Shown here piece by piece: positions 8,213-17,704 of a stretch of DNA of 64,000 nt. Source of the stretch: Prevotella sp. UBA7764 (GTDB lineage Bacteria > Bacteroidota > Bacteroidia > Bacteroidales > Bacteroidaceae). A program made the translations under genes and the position numbers. The notes under the pieces were generated by a model. It was not told the DNA's origin. It saw nothing but the letters and a program-made list of their open reading frames with translations, and ran no database searches. The stretch is from NCBI GenBank assembly GCA_002481295.1, contig DLDU01000042.1, positions 25,285 through 89,284 on the forward strand, read 5' to 3'. Numbering within the stretch: the first letter of the stretch is position 1; each line of letters begins with the position of its first letter.

Positions 8213-10675
8213 TTACTTCACGCTCCACTCAAACAGTCCGCAGGAGTATTTCTCGGGCTGCTTGACGTTGAGGCGGAGCATCTTTGTCTTTACGGGCGCA
8301 AAGTGTACGGTGCAGGGCTGTCCCTTCTTGACGGGATAGCTGTCGGCATCTGCCACCGGCTGCCACTGGCCTTGCGCGTTTTGGTATTCAATGTTCCAAG
8401 ACTGCGGAACCTTGCATCCGCCCCAGGGCTGGTCGTCGTACCAGTAGATGGTTGCGGACTGCACTTGCTGTGGCTCAGTAAAGGTGTAGGTGATCCATTC
8501 CGTAGTCCCTTGTTTCGGCCACCAATGGAAATAGGGTACCGAACGGTCGTTTTCGTCGGCAGGCACCAGTCCGTCGGCAATACTCTTCATCGATGCTGAG
8601 GGCGTCGACGAGGCGATAGTGGCTTGCGAAGCCAGCGTGGCCGGTGTGGCTGGACGGGTGGCGCGCACATCCTGCGGCATCCATACCTTCATGTTGCCAC
8701 TGCCACGATGGCACCAGGCGAAATACGGGATCAGCGTCAGCCGCTCGTCTGTTGTGGTCAGCCGTCCCTGCTTGTCGTAGGCCAGCAGCTGGGCATCGGT
8801 GGAGAGTGTGGTGATGTTTTGTGTCTTGAAGAGTGTGAGCTGCTTTTGGCGGTCAGCGGGGATGAAGGCTGCCATCGGCTTCTCTCCGGCGGCGAACGTC
8901 GGACTTTGGTTGACGAGCATGCCCATGATGTCGAAGTTGTTGTCAGGCCACTCAGCACAGTAGACGAGCGGTCCACGCTCCACGGCGATCAGTCCGCGGT
9001 CAGCCACCACCTTATTATTTGCGCGCACGGTGCGCACGTCCATATCGAAGTGGATGCGCACGAGGTCCCCCTTCTTCCATGTGCGGTTGATGGTATAGTA
9101 TCCGTCGGACTCCAGAGCGGCTTCCGCCTTCTTGCCGTTGACAAGCACGGAGTAAGAGGGTCGCTTGCCGTCGGAATACTCATAGAGGTCTGACGGCACG
9201 GGTCGGCTCTTTGCCCATCCCGGGATGCGTATCTTCATATTGAAGCGTCCGGCCCGGTTGTCTTCAATCTTCAGCGCGATGTCGCCATTCCAAGGGTATT
9301 GTGTCTCTTGGCTCAGCTTTACCTCTTTGCCCCCTACCTTCATCGTGGCACTGTTGGCCAGGAAGAGGTTGACATAGAGGTTGCGGTCCTTCACGGCATA
9401 GACATATCCGGGCAGCGAGGGGATGAAGCGGCAGATGTTGCTCGGGCAGCAGGCGCAGCCAAACCACGGCTGGCGCTGGTGCTGCCCCATGGACTCCAGT
9501 GGATTGGGATAGAAAAACTTTCCGCCGTCGAGGCTCACACCGCTGATAAGACCATTGTAGAGCGTGCGCTCCAGCACGTCGTAGTATTTCGACTCGCCGT
9601 GGAGCAGGAAAAGCCGGTAGTTGACATACACGTTGCCGATGGCGGCGCAGGTCTCGGCATAGGCACTCATATTGGGCAGCTCATAGTTGGCGCCGAAGGC
9701 TTCACCGTTGTTCGTGGCACCGATGCCGCCAGTGATATAGAGCTTCTTGCTGACGATGTTGTCCCAGATGCGGTCGATGGCGTGGATGTAAGCCGTGTCG
9801 CCGGTGAGCGCGGCAACGTCAGCCATACCCGCATACATATAGGCGGCGCGCACGGCGTGTCCGACAGCTTCGTCCTGGTCAACCACTGGCTTGTGGCTTT
9901 GCGAGTATTCCGACCGCCTCTGTGTCTTACCACGATAGTCGAGGAAGAACTTCGCCTCGTCGAGATACTTGCGCTGTCTGGTGACGAGATAGAGTTTGCA
10001 GAGTGCCATCTCGGCAATCTGATGTCCCGGTACCACGCAAGCTTGATCCGGCTTAGGGCCAACTTCACGGCAGACGCAGTCGGCATAGCGGATGGCGATG
10101 TCGAGAAAGTGGTGGCTACCTGTGGCCTGGTAGTGTGCGATGGCGGCTTCTACCATGTGTCCGAGGTTATAGAGTTCATGGCTGAGATCCTCTTCTTTCG
10201 ACCATCGCTTGTCGCCAGCCCACTCGTGGGGGTGTTGCGGGTTTTGTGTTCTGGCAGTGTATAGATAGCCGTCGGGCTCCTGTGCACTGCCGATGATGGT
10301 GATCACGCTGTCGATATAGTGTTTCAGCTTAGCGTCGGGATAGGTCTGAAGGATATAGCTCGCTCCCTCAATGGTCTTATAGGGATCGGTGTCGTCGAAG
10401 CTGTATCCCGTGATGGGAAAGACCTTTGACGGGTCTTTGAGGTGTGCGGCTGCATGCTCAAAGTTCTTGTAGCGTCCCGTCTCCTCGCATTTGCTGAAGG
10501 CGAGCGGTATGGTGACCTTGCGGCTGGCTTCGAGCCGTTGTCCCCAAAAGCTATTGGGAGCCACCTTCACGGAGGTGAACGTCACGGGAGTGATCGGATA
10601 GCCGCCGAGTCGCTTCTGTGCTTGCGTGGGCAACAGCATGACTATGGTGGCGGCGAAAGTCAAAAGTCGTTTCAT
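8213..10675 (-). CDS. Secreted beta-L-arabinofuranosidase (GH127, HypBA1-like) with C-terminal carbohydrate-binding-like domain
   Basis: 820 aa with a signal peptide (1-19). The GH127 core carries E341-T-C343 and C409-C410 in CACCPSN, the same Glu plus three Cys arrangement as the zinc-thiolate site of Bifidobacterium HypBA1, where the first Cys of the CC pair is the nucleophile. Known members remove terminal beta-L-arabinofuranose. A C-terminal beta-sandwich (about 690-820) ending in LRLNVKQPEKYSCGLFEW looks like an F5/8-type or galactose-binding domain. The gene is convergent with the HTCS and flanked on both sides by copies of one dispersed repeat. Regulation by the HTCS is inferred from position. 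Confidence 0.9.
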   Translation of the reverse strand: MKRLLTFAATIVMLLPTQAQKRLGGYPITPVTFTSVKVAPNSFWGQRLEASRKVTIPLAFSKCEETGRYKNFEHAAAHLKDPSKVFPITGYSFDDTDPYKTIEGASYILQTYPDAKLKHYIDSVITIIGSAQEPDGYLYTARTQNPQHPHEWAGDKRWSKEEDLSHELYNLGHMVEAAIAHYQATGSHHFLDIAIRYADCVCREVGPKPDQACVVPGHQIAEMALCKLYLVTRQRKYLDEAKFFLDYRGKTQRRSEYSQSHKPVVDQDEAVGHAVRAAYMYAGMADVAALTGDTAYIHAIDRIWDNIVSKKLYITGGIGATNNGEAFGANYELPNMSAYAETCAAIGNVYVNYRLFLLHGESKYYDVLERTLYNGLISGVSLDGGKFFYPNPLESMGQHQRQPWFGCACCPSNICRFIPSLPGYVYAVKDRNLYVNLFLANSATMKVGGKEVKLSQETQYPWNGDIALKIEDNRAGRFNMKIRIPGWAKSRPVPSDLYEYSDGKRPSYSVLVNGKKAEAALESDGYYTINRTWKKGDLVRIHFDMDVRTVRANNKVVADRGLIAVERGPLVYCAEWPDNNFDIMGMLVNQSPTFAAGEKPMAAFIPADRQKQLTLFKTQNITTLSTDAQLLAYDKQGRLTTTDERLTLIPYFAWCHRGSGNMKVWMPQDVRATRPATPATLASQATIASSTPSASMKSIADGLVPADENDRSVPYFHWWPKQGTTEWITYTFTEPQQVQSATIYWYDDQPWGGCKVPQSWNIEYQNAQGQWQPVADADSYPVKKGQPCTVHFAPVKTKMLRLNVKQPEKYSCGLFEWSVK

Positions 10676-10704
10676 ATAATATGTATATTAGGATTTTCTT
10701 TCCG

Positions 10705-10712
10705 CAAAGTTA
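10705..10712 (-). promoter_or_regulatory. -7 element upstream of the GH127 gene
   Basis: TAACTTTG on the minus strand, 29 nt before the GH127 start. No good TTTG lies at the usual distance, so this may need an activator or be secondary to the promoter at 10881. Confidence 0.5.
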
Positions 10713-10778
10713 CGCTATTATTTCCAAACCATACGCAACGATCGTCCAAGAATCATGCAAGAATCGTACAAAAGAGGG

Positions 10779-10835
10779 ACTCACCTCCCGTACCTCTCTG
10801 CAAAGGAGAGGGGGCTCGAAATACTGCAAGGACTG
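10779..10835 (+). repeat. Dispersed palindromic intergenic element, copy 2
   Basis: A degenerate copy of the element at 8064: TCACCTCCCGTACCTCTCT, then GGAGAGGGGG, then ATACTGCAAGGACTGAA. It lies antisense within the possible 5' leader of GH127. Confidence 0.6.
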
Positions 10836-10880
10836 AATGTTATCCCATCCTTGCTCCGGATAATAATGCGATTATGTTTG

Positions 10881-10912
10881 CAAAGTTAGTCATTTTCTTG
10901 ATTGGCTCCAAA
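10881..10912 (-). promoter_or_regulatory. Second candidate promoter for GH127 (distal)
   Basis: Minus strand TTTG (10912-10909), 20 nt, TAACTTTG (10888-10881). It is a better match than the proximal -7 box and would give a leader of about 200 nt that includes the palindromic element. Nothing else convincing was found in 10676-11120. Confidence 0.5.
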
Positions 10913-11120
10913 TGATTTGCGTCTAAAAAACAAAAGAAGAAAAGCGTATCAGCGATTTGTCGAATGATACGGTCAACGGTATGGTCACGGTCTTGGGGCT
11001 GATGAGTGGCTGTACATAATAAAAAAGTGTAGTGGCGTAGAATTCTTTAGCAGTGCGACTGTAGTCTGGATTGGCGAGTTGCTTCAAGGAACCATAGAGA
11101 TGAAATGGCCTTAACAAATA

Positions 11121-11150
11121 AGAGGCTTCCGAACGTATTCAGAAGCCTCT
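11121..11150 (-). terminator. Terminator of the tRNA-Gln unit
   Basis: Perfect 9-bp stem AGAGGCTTC/GAAGCCTCT (11121-11129, 11142-11150), six nt after the mature tRNA end on the minus strand, followed by TATTTGTTAA. Confidence 0.75.
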
Positions 11151-11155
11151 TGACG

Positions 11156-11226
11156 TTGTCGTACGCGGATTCGAACCACGACAAACAGAACCAAAACCTG
11201 TTGTGCTACCATTACACCATACGACA
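11156..11226 (-). tRNA. tRNA-Gln (TTG anticodon)
   Basis: Folds with acceptor TGTCGTA/TACGACA, D arm GTG/CAC, anticodon stem ACAGG/TCTGT with loop TTTTGGT (anticodon TTG), T arm CGTGG-TTCGAAT-CCGCG, and discriminator A. CCA is not encoded. It has its own promoter and terminator. Confidence 0.95.
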
Positions 11227-11236
11227 ATCTTGAGTG

Positions 11237-11268
11237 CAAAGGTACTGTTTTTTTTGTGTATCACCAAA
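11237..11268 (-). promoter_or_regulatory. Promoter of tRNA-Gln
   Basis: Minus strand TTTG (11268-11265), 20 nt, TACCTTTG (11244-11237), 10 nt before the tRNA 5' end. Confidence 0.75.
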
Positions 11269-11350
11269 TTTTCAGGCTGCTTTCTTGATTTTAGTAACAA
11301 GTATGGGTATTCTGGCAATTCAGAAAGGGAGAGAAATATTCAAGTGTTTT

Positions 11351-11382
11351 CTTGCTTGTTCAGGCTTTTTGTGTTATCTTTG
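11351..11382 (+). promoter_or_regulatory. Promoter of the ADP-ribosylglycohydrolase gene
   Basis: CTTG at 11351-11354, 20 nt, TATCTTTG at 11375-11382, 26 nt before the ATG. The -33 matches at three of four bases. Confidence 0.65.
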
Positions 11383-11408
11383 CCATTAGATAACTAAAAC
11401 ACACGACT

Positions 11409-12203
11409 ATGCTGGGAGCAATCATTGGCGACATTGTGGGATCTCGGTTTGAATTTGACGAGATACCCACAGACAATTTTGAACTGTTTCTCGATAAGCC
11501 CCGCTGCGACTATACCGACGACTCGATTATGACGATCGCCGTGGCCGACGCTATTCTCAACCATCGCAGCTACAGCGAAGCCCTGCACGACTGGGGGCGC
11601 CGCTATCCCAATCCCAAAGGCGGATACGGCAATATGTTTGCCGAATGGCTGAGAAGTGATGAGCCCAAGCCCCATAACTCATGGGGCAACGGTGCTGCCA
11701 TGCGTGTGAGTCCCGTGGGCTGGCTCTTTGACGATTACCACGAGGTGATGGACGAGGCCAAGAAAAGCGCACAGTGCAGCCATTTGCATAAGGAGGCCAT
11801 ACGGGGCGCTCAGTGCGTGGCTACGCTCATCTACTGGCTACGTACCTGCCGTATCACCAAGGAAGAGATAGAGAGCGCCGTGAAGCACAACTTTGGCTAT
11901 GAGCTGCCACCGCTCGGTGACATCATGAAGATAGGCGCTGAGGGGCATTTCGACTCGTCGTGCCAGGAGACAGTGCCTTGGGCAATCCGTTGCTTCCTCG
12001 ACAGCAACAGCTTTGAAAGCGCCATCCGCAATGCCGTCATGACGCGTGGTGACACCGACACGAAAGCCGCCATTACCGGCTCCATCGCTGAGGCCTTCTA
12101 TGAAGTGCCCGATACGCTCTATGAGCAAGCCTGCTCCTATCTGGAGCCCGACATGCTCGACATCGTGCAGCAATTCTATCAGCGAATGCAGGATGAGCTG
12201 TAA
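11409..12203 (+). CDS. ADP-ribosylglycohydrolase family protein
   Basis: 264 aa, cytosolic. It has the family's metal-binding signatures: an N-terminal GAIIGDIVGSRFE, YTDDSIMTIAVADA with the TDD motif, GNGAAMRVSPVG, and C-terminal RGDTDTKAAITGS. Family members remove ADP-ribose from proteins or related substrates using two magnesium ions; the substrate of this one cannot be told from sequence. Length is normal for a single-domain member. It is a single-gene unit with its own promoter and a strong terminator, and no ADP-ribosyltransferase partner lies in the window. Confidence 0.9.
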   Translation: MLGAIIGDIVGSRFEFDEIPTDNFELFLDKPRCDYTDDSIMTIAVADAILNHRSYSEALHDWGRRYPNPKGGYGNMFAEWLRSDEPKPHNSWGNGAAMRVSPVGWLFDDYHEVMDEAKKSAQCSHLHKEAIRGAQCVATLIYWLRTCRITKEEIESAVKHNFGYELPPLGDIMKIGAEGHFDSSCQETVPWAIRCFLDSNSFESAIRNAVMTRGDTDTKAAITGSIAEAFYEVPDTLYEQACSYLEPDMLDIVQQFYQRMQDEL

Positions 12204-12208
12204 GGAGT

Positions 12209-12274
12209 GAATGACGAAATCACAATAAACGAATGACGAAGTAAAAATAATCGAATGATGAAATAAAAAATCCC
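12209..12274 (+). repeat. Triple 22-bp tandem repeat, locus A
   Basis: Three units of exactly 22 bp begin at 12209, 12231 and 12253 with GAATGACGAA, GAATGACGAA and GAATGATGAA and continue A-rich. The array starts 6 nt after the upstream stop codon, and the third unit runs into the terminator stem. Confidence 0.75.
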
Positions 12275-12304
12275 CGCCAAGCGACTGCTTGGCGGGGATT
12301 TTTT
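12265..12304. terminator. Strong bidirectional terminator
   Basis: A 17-bp perfect stem whose core is TCCCCGCCAAGC/GCTTGGCGGGGA with loop GACT, flanked by A and T runs. It serves both the ADP-ribosylglycohydrolase gene (+) and secDF (-). Confidence 0.92.
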
Positions 12305-12357
12305 ATGGTTGTCAAGACGTGGCAAAGCCCTGCTGGCTTTGCCTTACGCCTGTGATG

Positions 12358-15300
12358 TTATGCTTGTGTCTGTACTTCGGCGAGAGCCTCTTTCGCGTCT
12401 TTCTCGCCCTTCTTACCGAGGATGAGGTAAGCGATCGGCGATGCGAGGAAGATAGAGCTCAGCGTACCGACAAACACACCGACGATCATAGCGAACGAGA
12501 AGCTGCGTGTGGAGTCACCACCCAGGATGAAGATGGCGAGCAACACGATGAGCGTACTGGCTGACGTGTTGATGGTACGGGCCAACGTCTCGTTGATACT
12601 CAGGTTGAAGAGATCGTACTTGTTGCCCTTCGGATGCTTGCGCAGGTTCTCACGGATACGGTCGAAGACCACCACGGAGTCGTTGATATCATAACCGATC
12701 ACCGTCAGGATGGCACCGATAAACGTCTGGTCGATTTCCAGTGAGAAGCCAATCCAACCGTAGCACAGTGAGTAGAGGCCGATAACCATTGTCGTATCGA
12801 TGGCAAGGGCGGCGATAGAACCCACGGAGAAGCCGAGGTTGCGGAAGCGCAGCAAGATGTAAAGGAAGATGAAGAACAAGGCAAGACCCACACTGATGAA
12901 GGCGTTGCGCGTGATGTCCTTAGCCACAGACGGACCGACCTTAGAAGAACTGATGATAGAGCCGCCCTGGCGGATATCAGGATTCTTGAAGGCGTTGACA
13001 TTAGCCTGACTGACGAAGCCGCCCTTCTTCAAGGCGTTGTAGAGGATCGTCTCAGCCTTGTCGTCCTCAGTGGGCTTGTTGCTGTCGATGTTCCAGTTCG
13101 TGGATACACGGATCGTCTTGCCGTCGGTGCCGATAGCGATGACGTTTGTCGTAGCAGGCTTGCCGGCGTTAGGACCGCTGGTGTTGACGAAAGCGTCGTT
13201 CAGTACGTTGCGCACATCCTCTACAGGAACAGACTGGTCGAGTGTGACGACATAGTTGCGGCCACCCGTGAAGTCAATGCCCAGGCTCAGTCCGCGGACT
13301 GCGAAGCTGATGATGCTGATGATGATGAACACTGCGTAAACAGAGAAACTGGCCTTGAACATATGCATGAACTTGTAGTTCGTGCCCCGCATGAGGTTCT
13401 TGGAGAGTTTGGTGTCGAACTTCAAGTGCATCCACTTGTCGTGGTTGAGCTTGTAGTCATAGAGCAGACGTGTCAAGTACACGGCACTGAAGAAGGAGCA
13501 GCAGATACCGATGATCCAGGTCGTTGCGAATCCGCGGATAGGACCTGTACCCACAAGGAGGAGGATCACACCGGTGATCAACGAAGTAAGGTTGGAGTCG
13601 AAGATAGCGGAGAAGGCGTTGCTGTATCCGGCGTTGATGGCCTGCTTCATGCCCTTTCCGGCACGCAGCTCTTCCTTGATACGCTCATAGATCAGCACGT
13701 TGGCATCGACGGCGGTACCGAGTGACAATACCATACCGGCGATACCGGACATGGTCAAGGCTGCCTGGAACGAGGTAAGGATACCCAGTGTGAAGAATAC
13801 GTTGATGAGCAGAGCGCCCACAGCGATGCTTCCGGGGATGATGTTATACATTGCTAGCATGAAGACAATCAGCAGCACGAAGGCAATGACGAAGGAGATG
13901 AGACCCTGCTGGATGGATTGTGCACCCAAAGTAGGACCGACGACCTCTTCCTGCACGATGTGAGCAGGAGCAGGCATACGTCCTGACTTCAACGTGTTGG
14001 CCAGGTCCTTGGTATCCTCAATGGTGAAGTTACCGGAGATAGAGCTCTGTCCACCGTCGATCTCACCGTTGACACGAGGAGCGGAATAGACGACACCGTC
14101 GAGCACGATGGCGATAGCCTTGCCCACATTAGCCTTGGTGAGCTCAGCCCAGCGGCGTGCACCGTCAGAGTTCATGGTCATGCTGACCTCAGGCTGACCG
14201 GTGATATTGTTGAACTGGTCAGAAGCGTCGGTGACGACATCACCCTCCAGCGGAGCGCGTCCGTTGGTCGTGGTAACCTTCAGGGCGTGGAGCTCGAAGA
14301 TGTTCTTGGCGCTTACGTCAGCAGGCTTAGCGCTCCAGAGCAGTTTCAGATCAGAGGGAAGTACCTGCTTAGCCACAGCGCCGTAGATGATGCGGTTGAT
14401 GGCAGCGGTATCGCGAACGCTGGCATAGCCGACAACGCTCAGTCCCTGATTGGTAGTCTGCAGCATGGCGAGCAGCGGATGGAGCTTCTTAGCCTCGGCG
14501 AGCTGAGCGTCGGGAGTGGTCTGAACGCTGGTCTTCTTAGCGTTGTTGAGCTTGAACTTAGGCTTAGCCTGCGTGGTAGCGGGCTTCTTGGCAGCGGCTT
14601 TCTTGGTGTTGTCGCTCTTTTCAGCCTTTGTCGTGTCGCTTTCGCTGCCAGCATTGGCCAGACGGCTGTCGAGCTGCTGGAGGTAAGGAGCGATCTCCTG
14701 AGCGTTGTAGGTCTCCCAGAACTCCAGGTTGGCACTACCCTGCAGCAGTTTGCGCATACGCTCGGGCTCGCGGATACCCGGCATCTCCACCATGATGCGG
14801 CCCTCAGCGCCCTGTACTTTCTGGATGTTGGGCTGTACGACGCCGAACTGGTCGATACGTGTTCTGACGACATTGAAGGAGTTGTCGATGGCAGAGTTGA
14901 CCTCTTCTCGGATGACCTTCTCCACGTCGGCATCGGAGCTGGTCGGTGAGACCTTGCCCTGAAGTTCCTGTGTAGCGAAGACCTCAGCGAGGTGATGACC
15001 GGGAGCATTCTTGTGATAGGCGTCGATGAAGAGGCTGACGAAGTCGCCCTGTGTACGCTCCTGCTCGGCACGTGCGTCTCTCATGGACTTGACAAAAGCC
15101 ATGTCGGTCTTGTGGTCGGCAAGGTTTTCAACGACATCAGGCACGCTGACCTCGAGGATAACGTTCATACCGCCTTTCAAGTCCAGACCGAGACCGATCT
15201 GCGTCTCAAGGCATTTCTGGTAGCTGTAGACGCCCAGATACTTCACAGAATCCTTGTAATCCTGCTGGGCGATGGGATCCTTCAACTTGGCAGCCTGCTC

Positions 15301-15396
15301 GTCGTAGTAATGCGTGGCGATAGGGAATGACAAGTAGAAGATGCAGACGAGCGTCAGGAGAACGCCGGTTGCAATGACAATTCCTTTGTTTTGCAT
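12358..15396 (-). CDS. secDF: Protein translocase subunit SecDF (fused)
   Basis: 1012 aa; SecD and SecF on one polypeptide, as is usual in Bacteroidetes. The SecD half has an N-terminal membrane helix, the GLGLDLKGGMNV motif, a large periplasmic P1 domain and a cluster of helices; the SecF half repeats this with LSLGIDFTGGRN and a second helix cluster, about 12 helices in all. SecDF uses the proton gradient to pull exported proteins across the inner membrane. A Lys/Ala/Thr-rich insert of about 45 residues (around 250-295) in the SecD periplasmic part looks disordered. It is a single-gene unit with a promoter at 15477. Confidence 0.97.
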   Translation of the reverse strand: MQNKGIVIATGVLLTLVCIFYLSFPIATHYYDEQAAKLKDPIAQQDYKDSVKYLGVYSYQKCLETQIGLGLDLKGGMNVILEVSVPDVVENLADHKTDMAFVKSMRDARAEQERTQGDFVSLFIDAYHKNAPGHHLAEVFATQELQGKVSPTSSDADVEKVIREEVNSAIDNSFNVVRTRIDQFGVVQPNIQKVQGAEGRIMVEMPGIREPERMRKLLQGSANLEFWETYNAQEIAPYLQQLDSRLANAGSESDTTKAEKSDNTKKAAAKKPATTQAKPKFKLNNAKKTSVQTTPDAQLAEAKKLHPLLAMLQTTNQGLSVVGYASVRDTAAINRIIYGAVAKQVLPSDLKLLWSAKPADVSAKNIFELHALKVTTTNGRAPLEGDVVTDASDQFNNITGQPEVSMTMNSDGARRWAELTKANVGKAIAIVLDGVVYSAPRVNGEIDGGQSSISGNFTIEDTKDLANTLKSGRMPAPAHIVQEEVVGPTLGAQSIQQGLISFVIAFVLLIVFMLAMYNIIPGSIAVGALLINVFFTLGILTSFQAALTMSGIAGMVLSLGTAVDANVLIYERIKEELRAGKGMKQAINAGYSNAFSAIFDSNLTSLITGVILLLVGTGPIRGFATTWIIGICCSFFSAVYLTRLLYDYKLNHDKWMHLKFDTKLSKNLMRGTNYKFMHMFKASFSVYAVFIIISIISFAVRGLSLGIDFTGGRNYVVTLDQSVPVEDVRNVLNDAFVNTSGPNAGKPATTNVIAIGTDGKTIRVSTNWNIDSNKPTEDDKAETILYNALKKGGFVSQANVNAFKNPDIRQGGSIISSSKVGPSVAKDITRNAFISVGLALFFIFLYILLRFRNLGFSVGSIAALAIDTTMVIGLYSLCYGWIGFSLEIDQTFIGAILTVIGYDINDSVVVFDRIRENLRKHPKGNKYDLFNLSINETLARTINTSASTLIVLLAIFILGGDSTRSFSFAMIVGVFVGTLSSIFLASPIAYLILGKKGEKDAKEALAEVQTQA

Positions 15397-15476
15397 TTTG
15401 TTAGTTTATTATTTATTTTTCTCTTTTTGTTTTTTCGTTGAGCGTGTTCTGCAATTGTTTTCGCATATAAGATGTG

Positions 15477-15507
15477 CAAAGATAGCTATTTTTTCACGCT
15501 TTAGAAA
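15477..15507 (-). promoter_or_regulatory. Promoter of secDF
   Basis: Minus strand TTTC (15507-15504), 19 nt, TATCTTTG (15484-15477). It gives a leader of about 75 nt. Confidence 0.55.
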
Positions 15508-15523
15508 ATTTTAGCGAATGTTT

Positions 15524-16594
15524 TTAGCGTTTGTTGCTCATTTTCAGCCAACAAACGATGGGATAATGGTCTGAAGCCTTAATGGAGCGGTCGATATGGC
15601 AGTCGTAGGGTGTAAAGTCGTCGGTGCAGAGGATGTTGTCAATGCGCACGAAAAATCCGTTGACATGATAGCTGATGCCGGGTCCGTTGCCTGTGGCGAC
15701 ATAGCAGTCGGTAAGGCCTTTGGCGATGGTGCGATGGACGTATGACACCGGGCTGTCGTTGAAGTCACCGCACACGATGATGGGTGTGCCGCGGTGATAA
15801 GCGATAAAGCGGGCCACAGCCTCGGCTTGCGGGGCTCGCTTCTTTGTGGCTGTTCCGAGTTGCTTAATGAGCATTTTCGAGACATGACGTGCCGTGTCGG
15901 AGGGCAGCTCGCCCTTGACCATGAGTTTGAAGTCGCTTTTCTCTTCGAGGCTAAGGCCGGTGCTCTCCAAATGGTTGTTGACGACGATGACAGTGCGTCC
16001 TTGTATCTGCACGCGAAAAGCTGCGCTCACGTTGCCCCGGGACTCAAACGGTATGCGTTCCTTGCCATGGATGGGAAACTTACTAAACATCGCTACGACA
16101 TCGCCACCATGCGTGATCGTGTCGCGGAAGGGATAGTCGCTCTGCATCACAGAGTCGACATATTGCGCGCCAAGGACGTTGATGTTGGCCTCTTGCAGGC
16201 ACACGATGTCGGCTTTCTGAGCTTTGATATATTCCAATATGGGACTGGGATGGTGGCCGTCGCCAAACTGCCATACGTTGTACGACAGCACTTTGAAACT
16301 GCCGGCCGGCGCGCTCTGCGGAATATTGACCGGGCAGTACTGCCTCACGGGAACATAGCCGATGAGGAAGCCGACGATGGGGATGAGCATGCCGCGCGAC
16401 TTGATGAGCACCCAAAAGACCAGAAAGCCGAGATTGATGACGATGAGCAAGGGCAACAGCAAGCCTATATTGCTGAGCATAGGAAAGGTTTCGGGACGTA
16501 GCCATCCCGAATATCCTGTCATCAGCAATATGGCGATCGTGGCAATATTGACCCCGGCGATGATCTGAAGCGTGACCTGCTTGATCTTCCTCAT
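15524..16594 (-). CDS. Endonuclease/exonuclease/phosphatase family protein, membrane-anchored
   Basis: 356 aa. Three membrane helices occupy the first 95 or so residues, followed by an EEP (DNase I-like) domain with LSYNVWQFG, a catalytic Glu in CLQEAN, NNHLES, CGDFNDSP and C-terminal SDHYPI. Substrate unknown; the family includes nucleases and phosphoesterases. The ATG at 16594 overlaps the rhomboid stop as TGATG, so translation is probably coupled. A GTG one codon earlier (16597) is an alternative start. Confidence 0.88.
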   Translation of the reverse strand: MRKIKQVTLQIIAGVNIATIAILLMTGYSGWLRPETFPMLSNIGLLLPLLIVINLGFLVFWVLIKSRGMLIPIVGFLIGYVPVRQYCPVNIPQSAPAGSFKVLSYNVWQFGDGHHPSPILEYIKAQKADIVCLQEANINVLGAQYVDSVMQSDYPFRDTITHGGDVVAMFSKFPIHGKERIPFESRGNVSAAFRVQIQGRTVIVVNNHLESTGLSLEEKSDFKLMVKGELPSDTARHVSKMLIKQLGTATKKRAPQAEAVARFIAYHRGTPIIVCGDFNDSPVSYVHRTIAKGLTDCYVATGNGPGISYHVNGFFVRIDNILCTDDFTPYDCHIDRSIKASDHYPIVCWLKMSNKR

Positions 16595-17484
16595 CACTTC
16601 TTGCTTTGGTCGAAGAGCTTTTGCTTCTCCTCACGAGTGAGGCTGTCGTATCCGCTCTTGCGTATCTTGTCGAGGATGCGGTCCACCTCTTCCTGGTTGG
16701 CTCTCTTGTTGGCGTTGTAGTCCCAGTCGGGATTTCCGCTGCGCTCAGTATGGCTGTGATGCTGTGAGCGTTGGTCCCATTTCGCTTTGAGATTGGTGAA
16801 GAACTGTGTGTTGCCGGCGTGGTAGGACTGTCCGGGATGCTTTCTCCAATAGCGGATGAGAAAATATCCGAAGATCATGCCGCCGAGATGGGCCAGATGT
16901 GCCACGTTGCTGCCGGGCATGGAAAGGGCTGAGAAGAACTCGATGGCAATGGAGCCGAGCACCATCCACTTGGCCTTGATGGGGATGGGGATGGGGATGA
17001 TGAACATCTTCTCGTCGGGAAACATCATACCGAAGGCGAGCAGCAGGGCATAGATGCCGCCCGAGGCACCCACCGTGGTCAGTTCGTTGAGCTTGGGCAG
17101 TTGGTGCATGACCCCTATCGAGTCTCCCAGACTGAGTGCCTGCTGTCCGTCGAGCAAGAAGAACTGTGCGATCTCTTGCATCACACCAGCACCGACACCG
17201 CAGAAAATGTAATAAAAAAGAAACTTCTTTCCACCCCACACTTGTTCGACGACAGCGCCGAACATCCATAGCATGAACATGTTGAGGATGATATGCTCCC
17301 ATCCGCCATGCATGAACATGTAGGTGACGAGCTGGTAGACCTGAAAATTGGAGGCCATGAAGAAGTGCAAGCCAAAGAGGTCATTGAGGTCAACGCCAGT
17401 GACAGGCAGAAGCAGCTTCATGGCAAGGAATGCCAGGACGTTGATGATAAGCAGATTCTTTGTAACTGTTGGTATTCTGAACAT
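16594..17484 (-). CDS. Rhomboid family intramembrane serine protease
   Basis: 296 aa with six or so membrane helices. The catalytic Ser is S141 in GASGG, the His is H199 in AHLAHLGG, and the HGGWEHIILNM segment (59-69) matches the conserved loop and helix 2 of rhomboids. The C-terminal cytoplasmic tail (about 215-296) is charged and resembles a chaperone-like or disordered extension. Rhomboids cleave membrane proteins inside the bilayer. It is the first gene of a two-gene unit with the EEP protein, divergent from HU. A TAATTTTG -7 box lies at 17540-17533. Confidence 0.93.
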   Translation of the reverse strand: MFRIPTVTKNLLIINVLAFLAMKLLLPVTGVDLNDLFGLHFFMASNFQVYQLVTYMFMHGGWEHIILNMFMLWMFGAVVEQVWGGKKFLFYYIFCGVGAGVMQEIAQFFLLDGQQALSLGDSIGVMHQLPKLNELTTVGASGGIYALLLAFGMMFPDEKMFIIPIPIPIKAKWMVLGSIAIEFFSALSMPGSNVAHLAHLGGMIFGYFLIRYWRKHPGQSYHAGNTQFFTNLKAKWDQRSQHHSHTERSGNPDWDYNANKRANQEEVDRILDKIRKSGYDSLTREEKQKLFDQSKK

Positions 17485-17622
17485 GATACGGCGATTTCGT
17501 TGTTGTTATATGTAAATGCGTGAAAACTGCTGCAAAATTACGAAAAAACTCTCTGATACAGCCATAAACACAGCGAATAAGGGCCTTTTTTCAAGCTCCA
17601 TCTCATTTTTTTTGTTTTTTTG

Positions 17623-17653
17623 TTTGTTTTATGAAAGGAATGCCCTATATTTG
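17623..17653 (+). promoter_or_regulatory. Promoter of the HU gene
   Basis: TTTG (17623-17626), 19 nt, TATATTTG (17646-17653): a full match to the Bacteroidetes consensus. Confidence 0.85.
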
Positions 17654-17704
17654 TCAGCGTATTTGTTTCATGCAGACAAAATAATCACCAAATAGAATAA
17701 AATT

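Noticed and set aside
10923..11117. Minus-strand reading frame of 64 codons upstream of the GH127 promoter
   Set aside because: No recognisable family, no promoter that would fit it, and it ends next to the tRNA-Gln terminator; it could be a remnant but cannot be supported as a gene.
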